The notes beneath the pieces were generated by a model that saw only the letters and a list, made by a program, of their open reading frames with translations, made no database searches and was not told the origin of the DNA. Position numbers and translations under genes: made by a program. A stretch of DNA of 64,000 bases from Rhizomys pruinosus (taxonomy: Eukaryota > Chordata > Mammalia > Rodentia > Spalacidae): NCBI GenBank assembly GCA_009823505.1, contig VZQC01006335.1, positions 67,619 to 131,618 on the forward strand, read 5' to 3'. Positions 36,278 through 49,498 of the stretch are shown here, piece by piece; the first letter of the stretch is position 1; the number at the start of each line of letters is the position of its first letter.

Positions 36278-36520
36278 GGGGCTGGAGAGATAGCCTAGCA
36301 GTTAAGAGCACCAACTGCTCTTGCAGAGGACCGGGGTTCGATCCCCAGCACCCACATGGCAGCTAAGAACTGTCTGTAACTCCAATTACAGGAGAACTCC
36401 AGTTCCAGGGGAATTCAAGACCCTCTTCTGACTTCCGTGGCATTGCCTGACATGGGTGCACAGACCTACATGCAGACAGTAGATTCATACACATACAAAA
36501 ATAAATAAAATTTTAAAAAA
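36278..36520 (+). repeat. Young B2 SINE with 16-bp TSD
   Basis: Both central boxes are present (first box variant aactccaattacaggag). The TSD aagaatgaatcttcca lies at 36262-36277 and 36521-36536. Confidence 0.95.
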
Positions 36521-36536
36521 AAGAATGAATCTTCCA

Positions 36537-37924
36537 AACTCTGAAAACTCAATTATCCTTTTACTTATTTCACAAACAACTGCTAAACATTACCCAACTT
36601 TTCTAGTTGTTCTTAGTTATAGGGCTCATCTACACAGCACAGTATTTTGCTATGGGGAGAATTCCATGAACTTTAATAAGTAAAATTCATGTAACTAATT
36701 AAAAAAGAGCTCAGCATAATTCTCTTAAACATTTCTTTGAGAAAAAAATGAGCAACTACTTTCATTATTCACTTTCCCCTGTGTTCTCCTTGTCCTGACA
36801 TATTTTTTTTAATATTTTAGAGTCCAGAAACTGTCTCAACAGTCTTGAAACATAATGTCCTTTCCTCCAGCACTTCTTCCTTCAAATGTAGCTTACTCAC
36901 AGCTGCAGAATTAGCTACTAAAAATGCAAATCTGACTGTGCTACTTCCTTTATTAAGATACAAGCCCGCAAAGGAAATTTATCAGAAATACTAAACTAAT
37001 TCAGCTAGATCATAGGATAACAGATGGATATACAAAAGTTGATTATATTTTATAGAGTATGAAAGGACAACCACAAATAAATGTAATAAAACAATTCCAT
37101 CTATTGCCACAATCACTAGTGAAATGTGCAGCATAAAAACATTAAACTATTAAGAATAACTTTAACAAAGTATATTCAAGATTTACACAGAAGAAGGATT
37201 AATATGGCAAACTGAAGATCTAAGCAAATGAAATAATGCTAAATGTTCGTGATTTGGAAATATTAATATTATTGATGATATTAATTTAATTAATTTTTAT
37301 ATAATTATTACCAATAATACAGTTTTCATATCATTATTAATATCACTCCCTTTGTAGTGCTGTGGTCTGAAACAACAGTGTAGCACTTGCTAAACAAGTG
37401 TTGTAGCACTGATGTACTCATAGCCCTCACTCATATTTAATTGTTCCATGTCAATATTATCTACAAATTTCATAGCTCCATAAATGAATCAGCAGTCTTT
37501 TCTTACAGTAAAATATTTTTTGATTTTAACATTTCTATAGAAGGGCAAAGGACCCAAAACAATTCTGATAAAGCTGTAGAACTTACACCTGCTGACTTAA
37601 CCACTTACCCTGGAAGTGCAGTCATCAGGATTCCTTGGTGTTAGACATACAGGGCAATGAAGAACAGGACAGGGTAAAAAAGTAAGCTCTTCCTTAGAAG
37701 GACACTGCAATTTCAATGTATCAACCAAGATAGTTCCATGTGCATCTTAAACAAATTATTCTAGAATTGTTGGATATTTACATAAAATGAGTTAAGATTA
37801 CTATACCACACTGTATAGAAAAACTAACTAAGGCAGACAATGGACCTAAATGTAAAAGTAAAGCTATAAATGCCACTGGAGATTATAGTAGACTATGCAG
37901 GATGAAATGTTTTCTTGTTGATTT
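36537..37924. other. Unique intronic sequence
   Basis: AT-rich, with tattaat runs at 37258-37345. No gene. Confidence 0.5.
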
Positions 37925-38058
37925 TGTTTTTTGACTTTAGCTTTTTCAGAAAATGTCTCCCTGTGTAGCCCAGGCTGAACTTGTATTTATGATTCATCTG
38001 CCTTAGCCTTCCCGCTAAGGCTATCATGGGAGTATGCTAGCCACCATACTGGATCTAG
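37925..38058 (-). repeat. Old B1 SINE
   Basis: tgtctccctgtgtagcccag, gctgaacttgtatttatgat and a degraded 3' part. High divergence. Confidence 0.7.
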
Positions 38059-39686
38059 GAGAAAATCTATGATATCTTAGATTCGACAGAAATTTCTGAG
38101 ACATGATGCTAAATACGTAATCCATTTAAATACTGATTGAATATATTTCATACATTTATAACTTTTTAATCTTTAATAGACATTTCTAAGATAATGAAAA
38201 CTTAAGGACAAGTAGTAGAAAATAATTTCAAATCATTTTTCAACTGAAGGCTTGTATTTCAAGTGAAACTTCCAAAAATCAATAAGACAATCTCAATTTT
38301 AAAATATGGGTAAATTATTTGAATAAGCATTTCATAGCTGATAGTATTTAGATTTCAATATGCACTGGAAATTATACTAATCATCTACATTAGTTAGCAA
38401 TTCCAATTCAAAAACTACAAAGAGATCATATATTCATTAGAATATAACAAAAAGGATAGTATAAGCATCAGTGTACTGTCTAGAACTTTCAGAGATTGCT
38501 AATAGGCATACAATATGGCATGGCTATTGCCAGCAGAACCTTCTGCTATCAGTCACCATAGTGTGGTCAGCTTTGGCACAGTTTACACCCTGAAAATGAA
38601 AATGTGGTTGCATATCGGGCACTTAAAGTAATAATCTTCTATCTGGAAGGTAATATACTCCTTCCTTCAGTCATTTTACGTATTTTCACATTGCATTTCT
38701 GACTTGGTGTAACTGCATATATTATAGGAAGTTAACTGATATTTGGCATTAAATATGGACACTTCCATTTTCTAGTGTGAATATGCTGGGCTTACAGAAA
38801 GAAAAAGCACAAATGAAGAGCATTCTCCTTTGGGAGAATGCTCAGTTTATGAGGCAACTGATGATTAAACCAATATTTACAGTGATATGTAATACAAAAG
38901 TGGTAATGACAGAAAAATGACATTATGAACTACACCACAGAGCTCAGTGTACAGCAATGAAGAGTCTGTGTTCAACATAGTAGCTGCCATTTCCTAATGT
39001 TTCATCTGCAATGAGTTGTGAGTTTAATCCATTTAATTCAATTTCACATATAGCAAGATACAAATTTCAGAAAAATACGTTTCCTATGCTCACATTACTA
39101 GTGTCAGACAGTTTTACTAATGTCATTTTCACTGTGATAAAAGCATTTAACATGGAATCTATTCTTTGAACAATTTTTGAGTGTAAAATGCAATATTAAT
39201 TATGTGCTTCAGGTTGCACAGTAGATTTCTAAAACATTCATTTTGGTCAACTGAAAAATGTGTATCATTACATTTTTGAAATGCAACTTCTTTGAAAGAA
39301 TTAAAGATTGCAGTCAAAGATAGTGAGAAACAAGTATTAAGCCCTTTGTTTTCACTGTTTTATATTTTTGAAACCTAATCCTTTCACCTGAATATTTATA
39401 AAACAGAACTCTAAAATATATGCGCATGTAAATGATAATTAACTCTTGACAGGAATCATCTACTTAACCATTATAAACTTAAAAACAGACTACGAATATT
39501 ATATAGAGTACCTAAGTGATTGCTATTTGAATTGATAAAATCTTCATGGTAATGGAAATTGTTCTCCAGTTTGAAAGGTAAATAAGGTATATAGCCATAG
39601 ACAAGAAAGATCATGAAATAGTCTGAATCTTCAGCCTGAGTATTTTAAATTGACATCTGGAGAACTAAAAAGACAATAAAAGTGTG
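38059..39686. other. Unique intronic sequence with one short hairpin
   Basis: 1.6 kb without SINEs or LINEs. An 11-bp perfect stem with a 4-nt loop lies at 38818-38843 (gagcattctcc / ggagaatgctc). Confidence 0.55.
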
Positions 39687-39862
39687 TTATGGCAGGGGAA
39701 GGGCATGCCTTTAATCAACCTGTACTTGGAAGGCAGAGGCGGGTGGATTTCAGTGAGACTGAGGCCATCCTGGTCTCCATAGTGAATTCCAGTCCAATTG
39801 TTACTATACAGGAAGACCCTTTCTCCAAAAGACCAAAAACAAAAAAAAAAAAAAAAGAAAGA
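39687..39862 (+). repeat. Diverged B1 SINE
   Basis: aggggaagggcatgccttta, ggaaggcagaggcgggtgga and gaccctttctccaaaagacc plus A tail. Confidence 0.8.
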
Positions 39863-41086
39863 AAATCAAAGGAAAGAGAAATATGATACGATGATGTGAT
39901 CTGCATTTCAATCTTCCTGAACAGATCAGAGCCAGCCTCCTTTAATTATGGGATTCAGACAAAAAAGAAAGGGGAATGAAAAGGAAGAAATAATTTTGAA
40001 GCAAGTAGCATTGGGCTAACATGTCAGCATCCCAAGAAGGGCTTCTGAAAGTTGCATTAGAATGTGAAGGAGACATGAGTGGTTACTGGCGGCAGTGATG
40101 CTGCTTGCGAAGGGATGCAGTAGCTTAAGCAAATATTGTTGACTCTGTTCTTGTGAGAGTGCCATTTAGTGCCTAACAGTTTCACTTGTGAAGACCCAAA
40201 ATATTTTATCACAAAATAGGTTTATTTAATACTTCTTTTTTTATGCTCGTCAGACTAATTTCCCATTAAAAATTGTCTTCTGGTGGTTAGGTTAGCACAA
40301 ATGAGAAATTAATAACATTTATGACATTAACATAAGATTGTTGGCAAACCTTCCAATATATTAGCCAGCATCCAGCACACATGTAAAGGTTAGTTGTTTT
40401 ATCATTTAAGGATAAAGGATACATTCTTGCTCAAGAGTTTGCTTTGTGAAATCAGAAGGGATAGTCTTATTTTGAATTTGAATAATCCTTAAAATTCATT
40501 TAATTTTTAGGCTCACTTTAAAATGGAGAAGGAAAATACTCAAATAGCAGCATAATATATAATTTAGTTTCAGAGCAATGAAATACATAACATGTTTTAG
40601 TACATTTTTGCTACTGTAAGCAATGATAACTAGCTTTCTTGCTTAAGAGAGTAATCTTTTTTTTTCTCTCACAATTTTGTGATGAAGAAATTCAGGTACA
40701 GTTTAGATTAGGTGGATACTCTCCGCATAGAATCCCAGACAAACTACAGGTGTTAGGAGGGCTACATTGTTATCTGATATAAAATTCATTCTGGTTGTTA
40801 GTGGAATTCTGCTGCAGCAGTTATAAGCCTGATGTCTCATTTCTCATTTTCTACTGGCAAATTTCTCTTAGTAAACTTTGCTTTTTTATCAGTAAACTGT
40901 GTTTCTTATGTCAGCCTGTTTGTCTTTGATGCAGCCCTACTCTATTGAGCCTACACTGGTGTCTAGCTTCTCTTTTATATTCTTGATGCCATCTTATAAT
41001 AAAAGGATGAAGAAAGAATTGTACTAGTTACATCTCTGTGGCTTTCATAAAACACCATTACCAAGGTAACTTATAGAAGGAATTGT
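39863..41086. other. Unique intronic sequence
   Basis: No gene or repeat recognised. Confidence 0.5.
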
Positions 41087-41243
41087 TGCTGGGCGGGTGG
41101 CGCACGCCTTTAATCCTAGCACTTGGGAGGCAGAGGCAGGCGGATCTTTGTGAGTTCAAGGCCAGCCTGGTCTACAATGTGAGTTCCAGGACAGCTGGGG
41201 CTACAGGGAGACCCTGTCTCAAAAAGACAAAAAAAAAAAAAAC
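41087..41243 (+). repeat. Young B1 SINE
   Basis: gctgggcgggtggcgcacgc through gagaccctgtctcaaaaaga plus A tail. A close match to the other young copies, with no clear TSD. Confidence 0.92.
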
Positions 41244-41763
41244 ACTACATGGACTACATGGAAAATAACTGATTCTGAGGAAAAGTGTTATTGCTTGTTA
41301 TATTTCTAATTATCTTATAATGAATATTAAAACATTACTAATGTATTTTGGATTTGAGAGTCCATTTCTAGAATGATTTTGTCATTCTGTAATGAAGATG
41401 TGTTTTGTATTTACATAACTGGTCTCTATTTTCATGTTCCTTTGGTAACTACTATTGTGTTAGCATCCTTTCCAAATTGATTAGAGAAAAGACAAAAAAA
41501 AAAAAAGTTGAAAATCTGAAAATGTCTTCTTTCTGTCCATCATCCACCAATTTGTCTATCTTTTTATAAAATCTACTACTCTGCTGATATCTGCTAGATA
41601 GGCCAGAATTTTATGAAATAATTTTGGTGTTTTTCGGATAGCCACTCAAAGTTCTTCATTTAGGTTGTATAGCGGCCAACTGTTCCATTAAAAAGCATTT
41701 GTAAGAGCCAGAAATTTTTCTATATTTTTTTTCATTTTCCTTAATTCTGTAAAAATTATGGTA
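41244..41763. other. Unique intronic sequence
   Basis: Nothing recognised. Confidence 0.5.
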
Positions 41764-41982
41764 CTGGGCTGGAGTGATGGCTCACTGGCTGTTCTTGCAG
41801 AGGATCTAGATTCAATTCCCAGCATCCACATGGTGGCTAACAATTGTCTTAAACTCTGGTTCCAAGGGATCCAATGCCCTCTTCTGATCTCTGAGGGGAT
41901 TGCATGAAACAGGTGCACTTACACACATGTAAGCAACACACATATACATATAAAATAAAAACAATAAATAAAAATTTATGGG
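41764..41982 (+). repeat. Old B2 SINE with head deletion
   Basis: gggctggagtgatggctcac, then a jump to tggctgttcttgcagaggat. Single aaactctggttccaaggga box and an aaaacaataaataaaa tail. Confidence 0.85.
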
Positions 41983-42579
41983 ACTTATATAACATTTAAG
42001 ATTGAATTTAAAGTCAATCTATACTTTTAAAGTTAATCTATGAGGATTGCAAGGAGAATCTAAATATAGAACAAAACATAATGTTTATTAAAATTTGATA
42101 ATAAAAATTGAGGGGAGATGCGTCAGACATAAAAGAAAATGCAGTAACGCTAATAGTCTCATTTGATGCTAAGATGTTAGAGGAAAATAACAGAAAACTG
42201 GAAAGATTAATGACAGAAAGGGAAGATAGGAATTTTTCATATGCATACTCAAGGAAGGACTATTTTTATTTTCAATTTACATTATATTCTTTTGTGCCAT
42301 TACAAGTTCTCACATTATTTATGAGTGGAAGCCATAATACTAAGTGGAATAGATTCTTCCAATTCATTCTTAGAGGATTTGCTCCTCTTGAATTTTTATA
42401 GAGGGCACGCAGAGAAGGTACCCCAACATGATTTCTTTGTGATCCACCTCCCTCATATATTTGAATATTTATTCATATATTCATTTTATTATTCAATCTC
42501 CAAATGTTTATTGAGTTCTTAATTGGTTTTAGGCTTTGCATTGCTTCAGTCATCACAATATTTCTATTTTGTGTATATT
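41983..42579. other. Unique intronic sequence
   Basis: Nothing recognised. Confidence 0.5.
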
Positions 42580-43024
42580 AGGTTTTCGCCTGCATATATG
42601 TATGTATACCACATGCATGTTGTGCCCGCGGACGCCATAAGAAGATATTGAATCTCCTGGGAATGGAGTTATGGACTGCAATTGGGTCCTGGGAGCTAAA
42701 CACAGGTCCTCTATAAGAGCGACCAGTGCGGGGCTGGAGAGATGGCCTAGCGGTTAAGAGCGCTGACTGCTCTTGCAGAGGACCGGGGTTTGATCCCCAG
42801 TACCCACATGGCAGCTGAGAGCCATCCTTAGCTCCAATTCCGGGAGAGCTCCAGTTCCAGTGGAATCCGACGCCCTCTTCTGACCTCCGCGGCATTGCAC
42901 GACACGGGTGCACAGACCTGCATGCAGACAGTACATTCATACACATACATTCATACATACATACATACATACATACATACATAAATACAGACAGACAGTA
43001 CATTCATACACATACATACATGCA

Positions 43025-43079
<55 letters not shown>

Positions 43080-43125
43080 AAGAGCGACCAGTGCAATTAG
43101 TTGCTGAGCCATTTATCTTCCCCCA
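42580..43125 (-). repeat. Old B2-type SINE interrupted by a young B2
   Basis: Left part 42580-42729 (cgcctgcatatatgtatgta to ctataagagcgaccagtgc). It resumes at 43095 (aattagttgctgagccattt). The gap is the nested element with its TSD. Confidence 0.8.
42730..43079 (+). repeat. Young B2 SINE with expanded tail, nested
   Basis: Both central boxes are present. After acattcatacacatacattc the tail expands into (CATA)n, repeats gacagtacattcatacacat, and ends in (AAAT)n at 43023-43079. The TSD aagagcgaccagtgc lies at 42715-42729 and 43080-43094. Confidence 0.95.
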
Positions 43126-43217
43126 TATTTCTAACTGGAAATAGCAGCAAATTAGAATGTTTGGAAGAAATTTAGTTACATAACCAAGGTTGGGACAAGG
43201 AAAAACAACATTTTGCT

Positions 43218-43362
43218 GTTGCTGTTTAAGACAGTATTCCTGTAGTCCCAGCTACTCTGGAACTTACTGTGTAGGCTAGCCTGGCCTTGATCTCACAGAA
43301 ATCTGCCTGCTGCTGCCTTTCAAGTGCTGGAATTAAAGGCACAGACCACTATGCCTAGCTAA
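43218..43362 (-). repeat. Old B1 SINE
   Basis: gtttaagacagtattcctgt through caagtgctggaattaaaggc and actatgcctagcta. Confidence 0.85.
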
Positions 43363-43798
43363 TAATGTTATTTTGATTTAATGTGGCCTGATTTGAATGG
43401 GGAGATGATACCTAGAAATCTCTGACTTAATCGTTTACGTATCCTTCAATAGGGTTGAACCCATTACTGTGCTAGATTATGCTGTAATAAAGTAGCAAAA
43501 GGTAAATCTCAATGGTTTATTAGTGAAAACATTTATTTCCATTTTCACATCACATTGTCTGTGCAGCCTGTGCTTTGCTTCCATGCTCCTTTTAAAATCT
43601 AAGATCCAGCAAGCTCATGTCAGAGATGGGAACAGCAGGGAGGGAGAGTAGTAACTGCTCAATCAGGCAGTGGTTTTTAGTGATTCTTATGGATCCCAGC
43701 AATGCTTTTACTTATATTCCATTGGCCAAGACCCAGTTCAGAGGCGATAGTTTTAGAAGTTGACTCTGCCCACAAACAGGCAGTCCATTTCTCTCTAT
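43363..43798. other. Unique intronic sequence
   Basis: Nothing recognised. Confidence 0.5.
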
Positions 43799-43810
43799 AA
43801 GAAGTAGTCT

Positions 43811-44068
43811 GGGCTGGAGAGATGGCCTAGCGGTTAAGAGCGCCGACCGCTCTTACAGAGGACCCGGGTTCAATCCCCAGCACCCACATGGCGGCCGAGA
43901 ACCGTCTGAAACTCCAATTCCAGGAGAACTCCAGTTCCAGGGGAATTCGAGACCCTCTTCTGACCTCCGCAGCATTGCACGACACGGGTGCACAGACCTG
44001 CATGCAGACAGTACATTGATACACATACAGAAATAAATAAAATAAAAAATAAAAATTAAAAAAAAAAA
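43811..44068 (+). repeat. Young B2 SINE with TSD
   Basis: Close to the subfamily consensus (gcggttaagagcgccgaccg, both boxes). The TSD aagaagtagtct lies at 43799-43810 and 44069-44080. Confidence 0.95.
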
Positions 44069-44163
44069 AAGAAGTAGTCTAGACTCCTTTGTTGAATAAG
44101 AGGATGTGGGCCATTGCTGGATTGCTTTATACATTTTGGTTTGGGTAAGTAGTAAGGTTCTAT

Positions 44164-44164
<1 letters not shown>

Positions 44165-44201
<37 letters not shown>

Positions 44202-44295
44202 AGGGTCTCCCTGTAGCCCCAGCTGGCTTTGAACTCACAGAGATCCTCCTGCCTCTGCCTCCCAAGTGCTAGGATTAAAGGCGTGCACCACCATG
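44165..44295 (-). repeat. (TG)n tract joined to a B1 SINE
   Basis: About 18 TG units (44165-44200) stand where the B1 tail should be, followed by antisense B1 cagggtctccctgtagcccc to ggcgtgcaccaccatg. Confidence 0.9.
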
Positions 44296-44509
44296 ATTTT
44301 AGTAAAAGTTTTGACTATTTTACATGAGAAACTTTCAGAGGCCAACCCTGTATTAAATTCAAGTTTGAACGTTCCCAATATTTACAGTGATTGACATATA
44401 ATTTTTCTGCAAAGTTTCTGTGGAGTAGGGTAGACAAAAGACAAGTTTCAGGGAGTTCAAGACAAAATGTGGTAAGTAGAAACAGGTATGTCAAATAAGT
44501 TTCAAGGAT

Positions 44510-44755
44510 GGGGCTGGAGAGATGGCCTAGCGGTTAATAGTTCCGACTGCTCTTGCAGAGGACCCGGGTTCGATCCCCAGCACCCACATGGTAGCTGAGA
44601 ACCATCCGTAACTCCAATTCCAGGAGAACTCCAGTTCCAGGGGAATCTGGCGCCCTCTTCTGACCTCCGCGGCATTGCACGACAAGGGTGCACAGACCTG
44701 CATGCAGACAGTACATTCATACACATAGAAAATAAATAAATAAATAAATAAATAA
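44510..44755 (+). repeat. Young B2 SINE, (AAAT)n tail
   Basis: Both central boxes are present. The tail ends aaaataaataaataaataa. The short TSD ttcaagga lies at 44501-44508 and 44756-44763. Confidence 0.93.
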
Positions 44756-44763
44756 TTCAAGGA

Positions 44764-47727
44764 AACTTCGAAAAATAAAATAATGTAAAGAAATAAACAG
44801 GTGGCATCTGATAGATAGGAATTCAAGAAGAAAGTTTTTTTTTTTTCTTTTCCATATTGTCCCAGAAAGAATAACTGGCATCTTTTATACTGATAAATAC
44901 AGGTAGAAATTGTTCATTAGAAAACCATAAATTTGTGATGGATGCTACAATGAGAAAGTTTGAAGTGATGTCTGGTGGAATGAGGAAGAGAATAGTGATA
45001 ATGGCTTTAAAAGGAGAATGCATCCTTCTATGACATTCTAGAAGGTGTTAGTAAAGGTGTTGGGGGACAGGTGATTGAGGAATCTGCAGGTCAAGTCTGC
45101 TTGCTTATCTTCTTAGTAGAGATTAAGGCATCTTTTTAGAGTGAATCTGAAGGAGGGTAGAGGAGACATTGGAAATAGTTTCCTGACAGTGCAAGATTCA
45201 GAATGGCTTAGGTGCAGTGATTGCTGGAAATCACATGGCCTCTCACAGTTGCTGTTAGATTCCATTGCTCTGCTGTTGGGATTATGTCTCCATGCTGACT
45301 TGGTGCATCCCTCCCTTCACCCAGCCTTTTCTAATTAGAATATCAAAGTAATGTCTGGTTTTTCTCATCACGCTGACTTTTATTTGGCTTATCAGCTCTG
45401 CAGTGCATGTGTTTCTCCTGAGTCATTCAATGCTTTTATCATTTTAAAATGATTTATTCTATTTTATAAAGCTTTATATTGTTCTTTCTAAAACTAGATG
45501 CATAGAATAATTGTTTTTTTAATTTGCTTATTAATATGACTACCGAAGATTTAGGGGTTTTCTCAGATTCTCATTTTACTCTATTACATTTTTATTTGTA
45601 GTCTTGTACATATTCTGCAGTTTCAAAAAATTGCTTTCCATATCAGAAAACAGGCTTTTAAAATGTCCTTATTGTTTTCATTTTTAATGCATTGTGATCA
45701 GAAATGGTGTTGTCTACTAGTCATAATTTTTTAAATTATTGTGTCTTTATATGTTTTCTAATATGGTAAAATATATAAATTTTCTAAGGGAGTTTGGGTA
45801 TAAAGGTTTATTTAGGGTACAGAATTTTAACAGTGTAATGAATAGATCATATGGACCTCTGTTTTTAAGATATGGTATTAAAGGTTTCTAAATATTTGTT
45901 TTTGTTTTTGTTCACTTGATTCAGAATGAACTTAGAAAATTCTGAATTAAATCTATAAGCAATCCAATAACGTTTTCATTGTTGCTTACAATTATAAAGC
46001 TTTCAAGTTAGTAGCCAAAGGGGACACAGTGCCTACCACTCAGAAATTTATAAAAAAGAGAATTATTGAACATTACTAATCATGGCAAATACAACCTTTA
46101 AAAATATATCTTATAAGATTTTGATATTACTTTAAGATTTCTTAAATTTGCTACCTAGGTAAAAGATGATTGAGACTACCCTCATATGAAACTGTTATTT
46201 ATCATTCTACTTTTTCTAGTATTTGGTGCCAATACTGCTGTTAAAATAATAGGTTATTAATAGCATGAAGCTTCATAAAATATGCTTCAATCTGAGAAAT
46301 TTTTAGATAATAACTCAAATAGAGCCAATGGAAATATCACTTATTATCTATTTTCCTTATAATCTTGAAGGAGAACTATCTTGATTTTTGCTTTCTAATT
46401 TATGCCTTCAGAAATAAAGCACTAAAAGTGGGGGAATTATCCCATTGTTATGTGCAAAATTTTCTCAATGAGTTTGCTTTTTAGGCAGAAATTATAGAAT
46501 GTTTTTATATTTCACAATTTACATTACAATACACATGTTTGCAAGAATTTAATGAGCTCAACTCAGTGCATTTCAGTGTGCATGGAGAATTATAGTCTAT
46601 TAACTATTGATATGTTTTTATTGAAAAAGGAGTAATTATTTTCTTGGGCACCCTCAGGTTTTGTTAAAATTCGAATACTAATGACAGAACAGTAGATATA
46701 ATGGCAATTAAGATTGTATTTCATGTATTCTTTCAAGCACTTCAATATGGGTAATACTTTGTAGAGCTAGACATTTGCAATTTTCGAAAACAAGAAAGCT
46801 TATTGACTTTCTACATATTGGTGTTAGATTGTTTATTATCTATTTACTATATTCTATTTATTATCAGTTTATCTTTGTTTTATTATTTATCTCTATTTTT
46901 CTATTTAATATTGCCCCTTATGTAGTTGAAATAATTGCTTGTATATCATAGGTGATTTAACTTGTCCTTATCTTAGACTCTGAGACAATTTGAGGAGTCT
47001 TGTCTGTGCATCATCTGTGTATGCTTTCTTTATGCTTTATACTCAAATGCAGGCAGAAAGGGCGTGAACTAGTCAGTATTTTGACATCTTAATACAGGGC
47101 TTAAAGTGGTGGTATGCAGTTAGTTGAGCAGTGAAATATGAAGCAAAAAAAGCAAAGGCTCAGCCTCTTCATTACACTAGCTGTTTTTAAAGGCTTGTCT
47201 ATGAGGTTTAAAATGTACAAGTGTGCATCTAGACTTTTATCTGAAGGTCGCACTGAATAGAAGGCTGTACCATCATGCTGGGCACTGTCAGTTGGTATTA
47301 CATTTTGTCAGTTGCACATTTTGAAAGCCTGCCATATTGAAGGCAATTTGTAGTCTTCATGTGTTCACAGAAAATTTGAAAAGAAATTTGAAAGTAAACC
47401 ATAGACAAGATAGCACAGTTAAGATCAGATCTGTGTTAAAGAATTTTAGATAAATATCATTAGATTTTTTTTTTTTCAGAACATGGATCTTTCTTGTCAG
47501 GGTTGAAATGAAGTGATCTGGAAGATAAATATATAAACAACATCCTTTGTAGAAACAGGAACTTGCTTGAAGCAATGTCCTTATTTGCATTTGAGAAAGG
47601 CAAAGGGAAGGAAATAACATTCCTTGAAATATTTGCTCAAAAAGCTGAGCTTAATATAGAAGTGAGCTATGGTTCCTATTTCTCATGGGTTCTGTGATAG
47701 AAAAACCCTTTGTGATGAACAAGGAAT
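44764..47727. other. Unique intronic sequence, SINE-free
   Basis: Nearly 3 kb with no recognised repeat beyond short T/A runs. No ORF with recognisable homology. A run this long without SINEs is uncommon in this window. Confidence 0.5.
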
Positions 47728-47742
47728 TATTTCTTAATTTTT

Positions 47743-47988
47743 TTTTAATTTTTATTTTTATCTATTTCTGTATGTGTATGAATGTACTGTCTGCATGCAA
47801 GTCTGTGCACCCATGTCGTGCAGTGCCGCGGGGGTCAGAAGAGGATGTCGGATTCCCCTGGAACTGGAGTTCTCCTGGAATTGGAGTTTCAGACGGTTCT
47901 CGGCCGCCATGTGGGTGCTGGGGATCGAACCCGGGTCCTCTGTAAGAGCGGTCGGCGCTCTTAACCGCTAGGCCATCTCTCCAGTCCA
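47743..47988 (-). repeat. Young B2 SINE with 15-bp TSD
   Basis: Both central boxes are present and the head is intact. The TSD tatttcttaattttt lies at 47728-47742 and 47989-48003. Confidence 0.95.
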
Positions 47989-48003
47989 TATTTCTTAATT
48001 TTT

Positions 48004-48419
48004 AAAAGGAAACTTTGGAGGCTTTACTACTTCATATTTTAATAATGTAAGTTGTTGCCAAATTAGACTTGGAAGTACAGTTACCAGCACCTTAAAAGAA
48101 TTCTCATAGCTACAAGCTTTGATGTACACTGATTTGTGCTTACAGAAAAATCAATATCAAAGAAAAGTTGATATATATGACAGTCAGTTCTTAATATAAG
48201 GTTGTTGTGTACTGTACTCTCATATCAGAGAGCTGTTTAAGAGCACTTGGTCTTTGTTAAGATTAATCTTGGCTTTGTGAAATGTAGGCATTGTCGTGAA
48301 CAGTCAGGTGTGAGTCACATTGCAGAATCCTGTCTATATTGGACCTACTTCATATATTATTAACTATAGGAAGTTTTATAAGAAAAATTATGTTTTAGCA
48401 ATGAACACTGTAGAAAAGT
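48004..48419. other. Unique intronic sequence
   Basis: Nothing recognised. Confidence 0.5.
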
Positions 48420-48790
48420 TTCCTTTGAAAAACTGATTTTTTAAAAATATTTCTAGATACCCCATGCAAACTCAAACAAAATCCAGCTATAGAACTGGTG
48501 AAATGGGCCACAGCGACCAATATTAGACAAAGAATTTTTGGCAGGTGATTACTGCTAGGTGAGGGACAGTTGATCTTTAAAGGAGTGACTCTACATAGGC
48601 TGTCTAGACCCCAGTGGAGTAACTTACATGGACAGACTTCAGGGTACACTAAGTTTACTAGATAAGCTTTAATATAAATGACAGAATTCGTGTAACCTGG
48701 TGGGGGATGATATACAGGGATGTGGATGGAAGAGTTTAAAGATGATTAAGATGTTGTGCATGAGATGCACAAAACATTTAAAATTAATCT
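48420..48790 (+). repeat. Diverged L1 3'-UTR-like fragment
   Basis: Homologous to 1270-1735: gagtgactctacataggctg, ccccagtggagtaactt, a G-rich gtgggggatgatatacaggg, and the end gagatgcacaaaacattt. Confidence 0.5.
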
Positions 48791-49450
48791 AGTTGGATAC
48801 AAATAATCATAAATGGTAATATATTAAGCACTAATAATATATCAGATACTATTTCAAATCCCATTGAAATTTTTTTAAACATTTTTTCTGAGCAGCAATT
48901 GACCCTATAGATATACACTGGAAAAGTCTGAACTGATTTTACTCATTGTTGGGATGCTGAAAGATGACCATAGTCATCTTTTTTCTCACCAGGCTATCCA
49001 AACAAGCTCAGCTGCTCATTAGCAATGTGGGAACAACAGGGACTAAGTGGGCCTGACAACCTCACTTACTCTTTTCCCTCTGATATTGACTTTAATCTTG
49101 ATAGCCCATGATTTTGTTGGTTGTATGTCAAAGTCATGTACATTACTTTATTGTGCTGAAATCTTACCTGTATTCTGTAAAGACATCAAATTTTAATTAT
49201 ACATAAATTTTGTTGTAGAAGATTCAAGTTCCATATAATAGAAATGATGCAGCTTTTATAGTTCAGGTGCATTTTATAAAGTACATGTGACTAATATATG
49301 TGGATTGTATAACTATCAATACGATTGTATGAGGTTAAGGGGAAGGGGATGAGGTGTCTTGTAATAAAAGAGGTTTTAGTAGTAAAACTATAAACAATAT
49401 TCTGGTTTGTTTGGTATTTCAGGATGTAGAGCATGAGTCACTGGGTACAG
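48791..49450. other. Unique intronic sequence
   Basis: Nothing recognised. Confidence 0.5.
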
Positions 49451-49451
49451 T

Positions 49452-49498
<47 letters not shown>

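Noticed and set aside
324..47989. Recurrent 60-100-codon ORFs with similar peptides (for example CMQVCAPVSCNAAEVRRG and GVLLELEFQTVLGRHVGAGD)
   Set aside because: They all fall inside young B2 SINEs in one orientation or the other. Their similarity is that of the repeat, not of a protein family.
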